Under the pieces are notes generated by a model, which was not told the DNA's origin, searched no databases, and saw nothing but the letters and a program-made list of their open reading frames with translations. The translations under genes were made by a program, and so were the position numbers. Of a stretch of 64,000 bases of DNA, positions 37,761 to 49,006 are shown piece after piece. Origin of the DNA: Monosporascus cannonballus (Eukaryota > Ascomycota > Sordariomycetes > Xylariales). The stretch lies in assembly GCA_004154925.1 (NCBI GenBank), contig QJNS01000003.1, positions 682,001-746,000 of the forward strand, given 5' to 3'. The first letter of the stretch is position 1. Every line of letters starts with the position of its first letter.

Positions 37761-38742
37761 CTATATTAAAATAATATTACTATAATAGAATAATTAAATA
37801 GTATTCTATAAATAAAAATAATAATTACGTTATATACGAAACAACTACTTTACGATCTTTATCTAAATTAATAAGTAATAAATACCGCGTAAATAAATAA
37901 TTTACAAATATATAAATATTCGACTTTTCGGAATCGGGTAATCTAAAGTCCGATTTGTTATATTTCGAATCTTTAAAGTTGTTATTCGATTCGACACCCG
38001 AATTTTCAGAATTTTGGCTAATAGCTTACGAAGATATATTCGGAATAAACGAATCTATGATAAATATATAAATAATCGACTTTTAAATAAGTGGATACAT
38101 AGCGGGTAACCGTATATTATAAAGCGTTAAAAGCTGATTATAACGGTATATATATTATAATATAATTATATAATAATAAGCTTAATAAATAAGTTAAAAG
38201 ATAAAAAAGGTTTTAAACGAGAAAAGCTTAACGTCTTTATATTTAAATTTAAAATTCTAGATAATTCTGTTATTAAATAATATTAAATTAGTATCATTTA
38301 TTAAGTTCGTATTAATTTTATTTATATGATTTATTACTAACAATTTATAAGCAAAAAATCGTCAACAAGTATAAAAGAAACTATAACATATTTAAGAATT
38401 TTCTAAAAGTTTTCGCTTACCAATCCATTTTTATATATTACGTAATAATTTATATTTAATTATTAATAATGCTATTACCAACGTTGATTACATAATCCAG
38501 TATCAATTATTTATAAGCAAAATAATGGGTACGATATTTATAAAATATTACAAAATGTTTAAGAATTTTCTAGAATTTTCAGTTTATAAATCGGATTATA
38601 TAAATTTTGTTAATTATATCAAAGCTGATACTATATTATTAAAAACGATAATATTAATTATGAATCAGCACAAGAATTGTCGACAAAAATATGGAATTTA
38701 AAAGAATATATAAGAACTTTCCAGAATTTTCTACTTACAAAT
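37761..38742 (-). other. hAT upstream region, RIP-mutated
   Basis: AT-rich, between the transposase N-terminal part and the E5 insertion. It should contain the BED finger, promoter and 5' untranslated region of the transposon, but no clear motif survives. It includes several near-repeats of a TTTAAGAATTTTCTAGAATTTTC-like segment (38390-38410, 38565-38590, 38705-38735), consistent with hAT subterminal repeats. It ends in CAAAT (38738-38742), the target duplication of E5. Confidence 0.6.
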
Positions 38743-39162
38743 TGTAACGAACCTGTCATACATCCATCTGGAGGTATGAGCATTATCCGAAAAGGGTTCT
38801 TGATTTGCAGGTAATAATAAGGCGAGGAATAATTCCGTGGTTTATTCGTTAAAGAGATTTAAAAACTTTTCCCTTAATTAAAGAACGATATAGTTATCTT
38901 TTAATTAAAAGCTTAGATTAATAGCTAAAAAGCGAAACTAAGTAAGTGCTATTTACATAAGAAACCGATCCATTATATATCCCATTTCCTAAAGTAAATA
39001 TATCGTGGATCTGTTGGATTTGTGTAATCTAGTCCCTAAATTACCCAGATTATCCAGATTACATTAAAAACTAAGCTTCCCGTCCGGAGTTCAGCCGCGA
39101 CAGGTCCGCGCTAGGCCTTAAAAGTTGGTTTCCTCGAAATAGGAACCCTTATTCCTATAATA
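38743..39162 (-). repeat. 3' LTR of E5
   Basis: Starts TGTAACGAACCTGTCATACA (well preserved outer edge) and ends in CCTATAATA, where the other copy has CCTGTAACA. Differences from the other copy are almost all C/T or G/A. Confidence 0.9.
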
Positions 39163-39289
39163 TTATTTCCCTTTTTTAAAGATTTTTATCTTAAAAATAA
39201 AAATCGTAAATCGCCATTTTGTTTTATTAAAAAAAATTAGAAATGTTTTAGCTAATTTTATTATAATAAGTCGTATTTAAAAAGAAAAA

Positions 39290-39930
39290 AAAACCTTAAT
39301 TAAATTAACGCGGTTTTCGTAATATTCGAACTAATTTAATTAAAAAGTTTGGCATTAAGGTTTTTTTTTTGTTCAAATTATATCTGATTTGGCGAAACTA
39401 ATTATTTTTACGTTTTTAAATATTTGAGTTATAATTGTTATATTCGCCGATAACGTCCTTTTTATAACGTTTTAATTATGAATTCGTTATAGAAAATAAA
39501 CGAAACACAAGATCGTTTATTACGCGAATAACGTAAAACCGAAAATAGTTTTTTGGCGTACTAAAAGGTTGCAAAAAAAGAATAAAAGGCGGTAAAAAAA
39601 AGGTTAGCCGAATTACGTTGCCAACAGGATAAAAAGTTAAAGGAATTTGTTAAAAAGTTAAGGCGTTTGCGCCTTTAACAAAACCTTTTTAAAAAGAGGG
39701 CGGTAAAGTTATTAAAAGAAGGTTTAAAGTTAAACTAGTTAAAAAAATGAAAAAAAAAATAAAAGAAAAGTAACGTCGCGTGGACGTAAAGCAAGCATAA
39801 CTTGCATCTAAAATGGACGCTATTATGGAAATGTCGGTTTTTTTAACTGGAATGCCGTAGGGGTTAATTTGAACGGGGGACCGTTATTGCCTATAACCTT
39901 AGCCATATTAAAAATGGTTAGTTAGGATTT
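39290..39930 (+). pseudogene. E5 antisense ORF remnant: coiled-coil protein
   Basis: Opposite to gag-pol, adjacent to the 3' LTR. From 39478 the plus-strand frame reads M-N-S-L and then a long Lys/Arg/Glu/Gln-rich heptad-like region (K-K-R-L-A-E-L-R-C-Q-Q-D-K-K-L-K, then L-R-R-L-R-L) to about 39780, with TAA/TAG at former Gln/Trp positions. Upstream, about 39410-39440, tyrosine and cysteine codons (Y-L-S-Y-N-C) may be a decayed C-x2-C array. The same place, orientation and coiled-coil composition are found in E3, E4 and Ep. The N-terminal limit is uncertain. Confidence 0.5.
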
Positions 39931-39959
39931 TGGCGGTAAAACGTCTTAACCAGGTCCAT

Positions 39960-42900
39960 CGTATTTGTTAAGTAATTTAATAATTCCTAAATATTTTTTA
40001 TATAAGTACCCTTTTTATTTAATTAAGTACTGGATTTTATTTTTAATTATTTTGGAATCCAGTATTTGTTCGAATTTGTATTCGTTAAGGATTTTTTCAA
40101 GTTCCAGATATATTTTTAACGGGGCGTTTTTGGATATTGGTTTAAGCAAAAAAATGTAAAAAATAAGATGTATTTTTATTGTCTTGAATAATGATAATTT
40201 GTAATTGGTTTCGGAAATAACTTTATTTACTTTAAACGGATTAAGCTTTTTAAAATCGAGCTTATTGTTAGGTTTTTTCGTTTTAATTTGTAAGATATTC
40301 GAGGTTACGTTTTGTTTTTGGCGTAATAGGTAAACCTTATTTCCTTTCGTTAAAATTAATTCCTTAATTCTTTTATTATAATATTAGGTTATTTTTCGCT
40401 AAAGAAATTTTAATTTATTGTAAAAACGAATCTGAATGGTTTTTATTTTTATTATTAATATTTTTGCTTTTATGGTAATCGGAATAATTTTTAATACTTT
40501 ATTAAATAATTATTTAAGTCGTTTCGTTTTTGCGTCGTATCCATATATAGCCGTATAAGGGGATACGCCTATGTCCTTGTTAACAAAAGTATTATAAGCG
40601 ATTTATGCCAATAGTAAGAGTTTTATCTAATTATCCTGTTAATAATTAACATAATTTCGGAAATATTATTTTAAGGTTTAGTTTAATTTTTCGGTTTAGC
40701 TATCTATTTAAGGATAATATGTTATTAAGAACTTAAATTTAATACTTATTTATTTAAAAAAGTTAATACCAAATTTTAAAATAAAAAACGTATCTTTATC
40801 CGAAATAATCTTTTCTAATATATTATGTTTGTCGAAATAATATCTGATGAAAACGTATGCTAATTATTTTACCGTTATATTTCTTTTAAAAGGTAAGAAA
40901 TACCCATATTTACTAAATTTATTAATAATTACTTATATTCCGTCGTATTCGATTTTAATAACTGGGTTTTTAAATAAAAATAAGTTAATAATAAAATCCT
41001 AAGTTATGGTATTTTATATTTTGTTAGAAATGTTAATAGGTTATAATAACTTATAAGGCTTATAACGTATTACTTTAATTTTATTATAAATATTATAATT
41101 TTTAATAATTATTTTGATTATACGGCGTAACTTAGGAAAATTGTATTTTTTTTGTAGCCGTTAAGTGGTTTTGAAAATTCCTTAATATCTATATAACGGG
41201 TTCTCGTAAAATTCCTTTACAAACTATTTTTGTTAATTCTTTGGAATATAAATTTTGCCATGGTATAATAATTAATTTTTAATTTATCTTTTTAACTATT
41301 AAATTTCTTTCTGTTTTTTTCGTATTATAAAAATTCCGAAACTATATCAAAAATTCGGATAATAGGTTTTTCAGGATTTCGCATAATTATATAATGCCAT
41401 CCTGGTTATATTATAGCATTTACATATCTTTTTGGGAATTTTAAAATTATAATCGCCTTTACGATTAAAAATATCCGCCTGGATATTTTTTTTCCTTTAA
41501 TATAATATATTTTAAAGTTAAATCTTAATAAGAAAATTATCTACGTCTTATATTTTTTATTTAATTTTTATATTTTTATGAATTAAATAAGGTTTTTGTA
41601 ATTAAAATAAATATCGAAGGGTTTCCTTATTCCGTTAAAAAAGGTTCCTATTCTTTAAAAATGTTAATAATCGTTAATAACTTTTTATCGTAAATCAAAT
41701 ATTTAAATTTTGCATTTCGAAATGCTTTTAAGTAATATACCATTAAGTATTATTTGTTATTATCCTTTAGTTATTTTAGGATAATACTTAATACGTAATT
41801 TAAAGTATCCGTTTTTAGGTATTTTTTCTTATTTGCATTAAATAATTTCATTATAAATCCGTTAATAATTATATTTCTTAAAATCTAAAACGCTTTTTTT
41901 GCTTTTTCTGAAAATTTAAATTTTTTTCCCATATACCGTTTGGTAGTAAATTTCGTTAATAACTTAATTCTATCTCCGTATCTTTTAATTAAATTACGTA
42001 CGTAATCCGTAAATCTTAAAATTTATCAAATATTTATAACGGTTACCTTATTAGGAATAAGTTAATCCTTAATTATTTCTATCTTAAAGCATTAAATTTG
42101 AATTTAGCCGAAAGTAAAAGTATATTCTAGAAAATTTAGTTTCTATATATGCTATACGTTTTTAACTAGGTTAATTCGGATATTTATTTCGTTTAACGTT
42201 CGAAATACCTAGGCAACTTATTTTTTATATCCCTTTAGCGTTTTAAAGTAAATAAGGATATCGTCGAGATAAACAAATATAAATTTATTTAGGAATTTTC
42301 TGAAAGTAATTATAATTAATTATTGAAAACTGGCGGGAATATTAGTAAATTTTATAAGCATTACTTTGTATTCGTAAAATCTATATATTATTTTAAATAC
42401 CGTTTTTTATTTTTTTTCTTTAGTTATTCGGATACGGTAATAATTATTACGAAAATTAAATACCGTAAATTATTTAACTTTACTAACGTTTTCTTTTAAA
42501 ATGTTTATAAATATTAAAAGGTATCCGTTTTTAATTGTAATATCGTTTAGTTATCGGTAATCGATTATTTTTCTAAAAACCAGATCTTCGTTTTCGTTAA
42601 TTTTTTGTTTTTCATCCATAATTTTTGGTACCATAAAAACGGAATATCTAATAAAAAATTTAAAAAATTAAATATATTTTTTTTAGGTTAAATTAAATAT
42701 TTTTTCACAAAACTTTTAATTTGTTAAAGTTTATATAATAAATCTTATAAAATTTAAAGTAACATTTTTCTTTAATAAATATCCTATAATCCTATTAATT
42801 ATGTGGCGGTAATTCGTAATTTTTTTTATTTTTAAATAATATCTTAAATCGTCGATACTTAAATAATATTATAAAAGCTTATTTTATAATCTGGATTTCC

Positions 42901-45500
42901 TTAATAACATAGCAAATTTCTTAATCGTTTTTTTCGGGTAATTTATTTTCCCAGGAAAATATTTAATACTTTTAATCGATACGTAAATTACTAAATCTAA
43001 ACCATAATATTCCTAAGATAATATTATATTTAAAAATATCGGCAATATCTAACGAAATCTATTTTTGGTATCTTTAAATCCGTATTAGGAATTTTTTAAG
43101 TTTTCCGAAAAATTCGTCCGTTTTCGTATATAAATAAACTCCCGTTCATTATACGTAATTTATAAAACTTTAATTTATCTTTCTAAGAAATCTGGTATTT
43201 TTTTGCTATTATAAAAAAATAAAATTACCTTTTATTCCTAAATTAATTATAACTTTAAACGTTTTATTTTTATATTATAAAGGAATTTCGATTTAACTAC
43301 GTAATCCTTTAATTACTTTATATAAGGTTTTGCATATTAAGGCTTTTCGATACCTTATTTTCGAAAACCTTTATTATTTTTTGATTAACGTAATTTACTT
43401 ACGAAAAGGCGTTTTTATTTTCGAGTTTTCTTGGTTGCATGCTTAATATAATGGTCGTCCATATATTTATATTATTTTTTTCTACTTAGCTAGCATTCGG
43501 AAATAACCGTTTTCTTTTAATTCGACTTTTGGTTTTATACTTTCTAAATTATAAGGTCGGAAAGGTATTTCTCCAAAAAAAAATATCTTTATATCTAAAA
43601 GCTTATATTGTACGTAAAATATCGGAAAATAACATAAATATTTTTACGATATAACTTTTTAATTTTATTCTGATTTAGGATATAAGTAATAAAATTTAAG
43701 GTATTCCAGTTATCGTAAAATTTCCGTATATCGGCATTCGTTATCTAGTTTTATAAGCGTTTTTTTATTTTATCCAGGCCAAAAGTTATTATTTTCCTTA
43801 ACCTTAAAATAAACAAAATAATCGTCTTAATAGCAAATAATAAAATGTAATAAGTCGTAAAGGTTTACCGATAACGTTTTTTAGTAAATAATATATTTTA
43901 GGAACTTACAAAATTCCGGGGATAACTATTTATAATTATGGATACCTAATTGAAATTAACCGTTTATATTATATATTTTGTATTTTTATGCGTCGAGATA
44001 ATAAAGATATTCTAATTTTATAATTATTTTGGAAACTTTTTATCCGGGATAATATTTACAGGCTTTAATTTTAAGGTCCTAGCAAATAGGATAATTCTCG
44101 TATTTTGGGATGCCGTTTTGGATTTAAGTAATTATGGTAATAATGAATTCTGGCTAAAAGGAAATTGTATTAATTTCTTTTTTCTCCTTTTTTACCTTAG
44201 TATTAATTTTTTATTCAATTATTTTAACTTTTTTCTAAAATTAAAAAATCCCTTTTTTTGGAATCCCTTTTAGCGGGAAAACGATATTTATTTTTAAAAT
44301 GCCCTTTTTTGCCATAATTAAAACATTTTATTTTGGATTTATTTTTTTTATGCTTTTTCGAAACAGAATTCACTTTTTTTGAGGCTTATCTTTATCCTTT
44401 TTGTTTTAGTTTTTTAAGCCTTTATCGTTACCTTATTTGCTGGTTCTTTTTTTTTCTAAATACCGATCAAAAATGCGTTAATTAGTAATAATAACCTTAT
44501 CGGTATATTTTGCAAAAGATCCCACCTTAGGTTCCATATGTAGTTCGTTTTTAATTTGGGGTTTTAAGCCGTTATAATAAAGGTAAAATAACGCATTTTC
44601 TGATAAATTTAAAATAATTACTAAACGGTTAAACTTAATCGTATATTTAAATATTAATTTAGTTTAATGGAAAAAATAAAATTATTTAATTATATATTAT
44701 TCCTTATTTAAATTTCCAAATAAAGTTTATATTTTTTCTTCAAAATTCTTATAATCGTTAAAAATATAATTAATAAGGTTCGAAAATTCTTTTAAATATC
44801 GTTTAAAATAATCTATCAAAATAAGTTTAAACTATTAACGAATTCGTCCGATTAGTAATTAGGAAATAATTATTACTTTTTAATATTTTTCCGATAAGAA
44901 GTTCTTATAAAATTTAAGGTAAAACCTGGCCTAAACCAGGAATTTATCCGGATTTTTTAAATTATCGTAAAATTTGGGGGAAGTTGGTTTATAACCCTTA
45001 ACGTTTGGTATTTCGTAATAACCAGGGGGTAAAATAATTTCTTTCCGTATTTGATTTGTACCGAATAATGGTAACGTCAAAGCTTTTTTTTGCGTTCGTT
45101 CTGGATTTATTAAAAAAAGCCGATATCCAGTTTTTTAATTTCGTTTTTTTAAAAAGCCAAATTAAGGAAAAGCCGGTTTTTTTTCTTTAATAAACCGAAT
45201 ATTTTCCTCTTTTAGGGTTCGAACTTTTGCCGTTAAGGCATTTAATTTTTTTTTCGTAATAAATTTTTTTTTCTGGTTTCCTGCCCCATATTCTTCTTTT
45301 TTTTCTTTAATTTCCTCCCGTTTTTATTTTTTCCTAAGCTTTAATAATATTTTAAAAAAATTAGGAAAAATTATTATTACGGTTAGGAAAAAAAATTTTA
45401 AAATCGAATAATAAAGGATATTATATTATTAATTAATTAAAAAACTTTTTTAATAAGTGGTAAATCGTTAAGTCTTATTAATAATATTTAATTAGCTAAT
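39960..45500 (-). pseudogene. E5 gag-pol remnant
   Basis: The minus strand has a Gag zinc knuckle near 44290-44340 (C-F-N-Y-G-K-K-G-H), an intact RT active-site motif at about 42240-42275 (F-V-Y-L-D-D-I-L-I-Y) and a chromodomain-like end at about 39970-40090 (Q-Y-L-I-K ... K-G-Y). Integrase must lie in 40400-41600 but is badly decayed. The N-terminal Gag part near 44900-45350 is Lys/Asn-rich. Confidence 0.78.
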
Positions 45501-45631
45501 AATAAGAATTAAATATATTATTTATCTTTTAAATATCGTCCTATATTATCGTTTGTATTAAGTTCAAAAAGGTTTATATCTTAATTAAATAATAAATTAT
45601 TCGTTAATTATTAATTAAAAAATTATTAAAA

Positions 45632-46050
45632 TATAATAAACTTATTATATATTTATTTGGAAATATAAGTAATATCCGAAAAAGATTTTTGATTTGTAAA
45701 TAATAATAAGGCGAAAAATAATTCCGTAATTTATTCGTTAAAAAAATTTAAAAAATTTTCCTTTAATTAAAAAACGGTATAATTATCTTTTAATTAAGAA
45801 CTTAAATTAATAATTAAAATTAAAATTAAGTAAATATTATTTATATAAAAAACCGATTTATTATATATTTTATTTCCCAAAGTGAATATGTCGTAAATCT
45901 ATTGGATTTATGTAATCTGGTCCCCAGATCACCCAGATTATCCAGATTACGTTAAAAGCCAAGCCTTCCGTCCGGAGTTCAGCCGCGACAGGTCCGCGCT
46001 AGGCCTCAAAGGTTAATCTCCTCGAGACAGGAACCCCTGTTCCTGTAACA
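45632..46050 (-). repeat. 5' LTR of E5
   Basis: The inner left edge is mutated (TATAATAAACTTATTATATA where the other copy has TGTAACGAACCTGTCATACA); the outer right edge is preserved to GTTCCTGTAACA. The first aligned base pairs show every change to be C-to-T or G-to-A. Confidence 0.9.
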
Positions 46051-46055
46051 CAAAT

Positions 46056-46380
46056 CTATTTAGTTAATCTTTTAAAAAGTGAAATTAATTTAAAGTATAT
46101 TGTTAATAAATATATTACAAATTCTCATTATTTAATTCGTTATGGATTATTTATTAATATAATAATTTCTGTAAAAATAAAAAAATTGAAATAAAACTAA
46201 ACTATATATAACAAGTCTTTGTTAATTAGTTAATTTAGTTAATCACTTAAACTAAACTAACTAAGAAAAGATTAGTAACTAACTAACCAAAATTAGTTTA
46301 GTTAAGTTACTGAATAAAACTAACTAACTAAGAAACTAACTAACTAATACTAAAAACTAAGAACTAATTTCACAACCCTG
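46056..46380 (-). repeat. hAT 5' terminus: terminal inverted repeat and subterminal repeats
   Basis: The terminal 17 bases read CAGGGTTGTGAAATTAG on the element strand (46364-46380 on the plus strand), a hAT-type end. The adjoining 46195-46360 are packed with CTAACTAA/TTAGTTAG motifs, the clustered subterminal transposase-binding repeats common in hAT elements. GC-normal host DNA starts at 46381. Confidence 0.85.
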
Positions 46381-47242
46381 GTAACAAGGCTGCGGGGAAT
46401 GTACATCTGTCTCTCAAGCGAGGTGGACGGATAGGACTTGTTCTGTAACCACGTATGTTTGTAAGTACTACTTCGCTGGTAATTGGGGCGTCAGTAGACA
46501 AACCTGTGCTGAGGGCTCTCATGATGTCTAGTGGTCATACCGCAGATATGGGATGGTGTGTATTAATACTGCAGTTGACCAGCACGCCGGCCCTACTCGC
46601 GGTCTGATAACTATAGTCCAGTTACTGACAGTGTCAGGTGCTTAAACAGGGGGTGGGTGATTGAGCTCCAACGCCGGGGGTGGCTATCAAATGGGGAAGT
46701 TGATGGCAACTAGTGGGGGGTAACATCGCGCGATCAAGTATAGTCAGCCAAGTGGCTCACAATTTGAAAGCAGCTGCATAATTTCAGGTGACTATCCTTA
46801 TCAACTACTGCAGATCGATTCTATCGGTTGCCGCGGTACCGGGTCATTTACACTCGGACGCACAGCTATCACTCCTGCGCCGCAAGTTGCCTTGTTCAAT
46901 ACTCTGACTGATATGATAGGACCAGAACTCACTTTCGATACTATATTGATATCGGGTCAAGTGATGTGGTAGATATCAGGGATGAATTCAAGAACGATCG
47001 CAATAGTGGCCTCGCGCGGCGTGTCGAACCAATGACCGATGAGACAGAGTCTCAGCAAGCCCTGCTGTTTCTTTCACAACCATCATGAGGTGCTATGAAG
47101 ACGTGCGGTGGCTGAATGTCCCTGTGATATTATTCGATTATAAATAGGAGTTTTTAATACCGCTCGGCGCATCAGGTTGAGATTAACGTGAGCCTAAAGC
47201 CCTTGAATTGATACTGATCGATAGAGCCCATCTACCTACGCC
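46381..47242. other. Intergenic DNA between the hAT end and the protease gene
   Basis: GC-normal, no open frame of note and no repeat recognised. The last 300 bases should hold the promoter of the protease gene. Confidence 0.7.
47138..47147 (+). promoter_or_regulatory. TATA box of the protease gene
   Basis: TTATAAATAG lies about 95-105 bp upstream of the ATG at 47243, a usual distance for fungal TATA-containing genes. The first A after the CCTACGCC context of the start codon fits a moderate Kozak sequence. Confidence 0.55.
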
Positions 47243-48352
47243 ATGGCTCGTTTAGCTTTGCAATCTCTGGCTACAGCCTTGCTATGCCTCACCCCGAGGA
47301 TCTCTGCATCACCGATTCCCGAAGTTGAAGAAACGACATATACGATGCCTATCGGGGTTCCGACCGGAGGGTTCACGACCCAGTTTTACGGGCCTACCCC
47401 TGACATCCTCACTCTTTCTCTAGAGGCTTTCAGTATCAGTAGTATCAGTAACGTCACTGAAGCCCCGCCATACCAGCCGGAAGACGCAGAACTATTCGAT
47501 GACCCAGAGCTGGAGAAGCGCTTCGTTAAGGGGGCCGACAATCGAGTTCTGTGGACCAACAAGGGGTACCCGTTCGGGACAATGGGAAAAATCCAATGGT
47601 CGAACGGGGTATACTGTTCTGGTGCCTTGATCGGGCCACGCCACGTCGCTACAGCTAAGCATTGCGCGCCCCTGAATAACCAAGGTGTCAGCCTTCGCTT
47701 CATGCCGGGCTACTACGACGGCGAGTCGTTTCCGGGCGCGTATGTCACGACCATTATCCATCTCCCCGGGTATTCGGTTAACGACCCCAGGCCGGACTCC
47801 TGCGACATCAAGGAGGACTGGGCCATCTTCATACTCGACCAGCGCCTGGGAGAGCAACGTGGGTATCTTGGCGCTAAGCTCGTCGACGGCTCCGTTATCA
47901 ACCAGCCCAGGTCACTACATCTCGGATATCCCGGAGATCTGGCCAATGGCCGGAGACCGTATAGGCAGGATCGCATCACGGTACGGAACAGATTCGACTG
48001 CGGCTCCACGGGCGGTCTTGTCACCGATGCTGATGTTGCTGGTGGCATGAGCGGCGGGCCGATTGTAAGCCATTTCCCAGAGTCACTTGACCCCTATTTC
48101 CCCGTTTAGGACAATACTTTTAAGCGGGGAACCTCTGAACACTCATCCCTCTGGACAATTTGGCCCCCTCTTGCTTGCCTATCGTGCTTCCCGAAGAGAA
48201 ATCACTGACGCTAGACCTCACAGTGGGTAAATGAGAACGGCAATCGATACCAGCTAGGCGTCCTGAGTGCGACTAGTGTTGTCGAAACTGTTTTTGCTGG
48301 TGGGAACAACTGGCTGAATGCGGTTATTCATGCTCGCCAGAACTTCCCATAA
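47243..48352 (+). CDS. Secreted trypsin-like serine protease (S1 / V8-like fold), two exons
   Basis: Join 47243..48064 and 48224..48352 gives 316 residues. The 159-bp intron has GTAAGC at the donor, a CACTGAC branch site and CACAG at the acceptor; without it the frame stops at 48109 and loses the C-terminal strand. Residues 1-22 are a signal peptide. K92-R93 ahead of F94 is a Kex2-type site, so residues 23-93 look like a propeptide. The catalytic triad is visible: H140 in A-T-A-K-H-C, D192 in E-D-W-A-I-F and S270 in G-G-M-S-G-G-P. Exon 2 supplies the C-terminal beta strand and helix (Y-Q-L-G-V-L-S-A, then N-A-V-I-H-A). C125 and C141 can form the usual His-loop disulphide. It is predicted to be secreted and activated by pro-peptide removal. 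The substrate is unknown. It is the first gene beyond the transposon block, and RIP-like decay is not evident. Confidence 0.85.
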
Positions 48353-49006
48353 ACGTTGGTCGTGCTGTTTCGCGGGCGCGCTTCGTGCTCAAAGAGGAGT
48401 TGGGATATTAGGATGTGGAGGATATAAGCGTCGCTATATAGCGTCTACTACATGCTGGATTATGAATGACCAACTCTCGTCCATATCCCGTATCTCGTGA
48501 GAATTGCGATGCTAGACATAGAGGTATTTTAGATACTGAAGACCATTGGCACTTGGCACGGTCGATAGCAACAATGTACCTTGCGTAATATGAGACGTTT
48601 ATATCATACACCGAAGCATTTGCAGCTGAAAAAGAGTAGAAGTGTCAGGTTGACCTCTAGAAGATCCTGATTAAAATAAGGGATGTAATGAAGCCTCCTT
48701 AACTACATGTAAATACGGCTGTAGCTGTGAGAAAGCGATACCGGAGGTGGCTTACAAGTAGCTTCGCTAGGGGCTGATCAATTGGGGCTTACCCAAGCTA
48801 TTGATCAGCTACTGACCTTTAGTTTTCACAACTAGCTGCGAACTTCCAGATCGGTATGGCACCGCTGGAAGGCCACTCAATACAATGAATGCCATTAGAG
48901 CTTCGATTCGTTAAGCTAGATAGACAAACGTTGAACAACCAAGAAATGCTGCGAATGCATCCACGAAAATCGGCCCATGACCCCCAACCCTAGTCCGTAG
49001 CATGAT
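48353..49006. other. Convergent intergenic region
   Basis: Lies between the 3' ends of the protease and the C2H2 gene. GC-normal, without a supported gene. It contains an imperfect inverted repeat around 48770-48805 (GGGGCTGATCAATTGGGGCT and AGCTATTGATCAGCT-like parts). It should hold both transcript ends. Confidence 0.6.

Larger units (their letters stand above)
38743..46050 (-). mobile_element. E5: full-length LTR retrotransposon of a second Gypsy family, TSD CAAAT
   Basis: LTRs of 420 and 419 bp (38743-39162 and 45632-46050), unrelated to the other LTRs in the window, flanked by perfect CAAAT duplications (38738-38742 and 46051-46055). It codes on the minus strand, with an antisense ORF next to the 3' LTR. 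Length is 7308 bp. It lies in the 5' part of the hAT transposon, about 325 bp from its terminus. Confidence 0.92.
1..46380. other. AT-rich, RIP-mutated nested transposon block
   Basis: This stretch is overwhelmingly A and T, full of TpA and of stop codons in all frames, with no intact gene. Paired LTR copies differ almost only by C-to-T and G-to-A, which is the hallmark of repeat-induced point mutation in Pezizomycotina. Short GC-normal patches survive mostly at outer LTR edges and at 10767-11690 and 12485-12700. The block ends exactly at the hAT terminal repeat at 46380, after which base composition becomes normal. It could be subtelomeric, pericentromeric or an interstitial AT isochore; the sequence alone does not decide. 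Confidence 0.93.
28493..46380 (-). mobile_element. hAT-family DNA transposon, split by two LTR elements and missing its 3' end
   Basis: Three segments belong together: 28493-30388 (transposase C-terminal half), 37217-38742 (N-terminal half and upstream) and 46056-46380 (5' terminus). E4 and E5 lie between them, each with a matching 5-bp target duplication, so the three join precisely once the insertions are removed (about 3.7 kb). The 5' terminal inverted repeat reads CAGGGTTGTGAAATTAG on the element strand. The 3' terminal repeat is absent: the element is cut at 28493 by the E3 LTR. An 8-bp target duplication would start GTAACAAG at 46381, but its partner is lost. Confidence 0.85.

Noticed and set aside
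46195..46360. Telomere-like repeats (CTAACTAA / TTAGTTAG)
   Set aside because: The unit is not TTAGGG, is irregular, and abuts a hAT terminal inverted repeat, so these are subterminal transposon repeats.
1..46380. Mitochondrial DNA or a plasmid as the source of the AT-rich block
   Set aside because: The block is made of nuclear retrotransposons and a hAT element with target duplications and RIP patterns, and no mitochondrial genes or rRNA/tRNA are visible.
47386..47857. Frames of 105-121 codons opposite the protease gene
   Set aside because: They are shadows of a GC-rich coding exon; the plus-strand protein has a complete catalytic triad.
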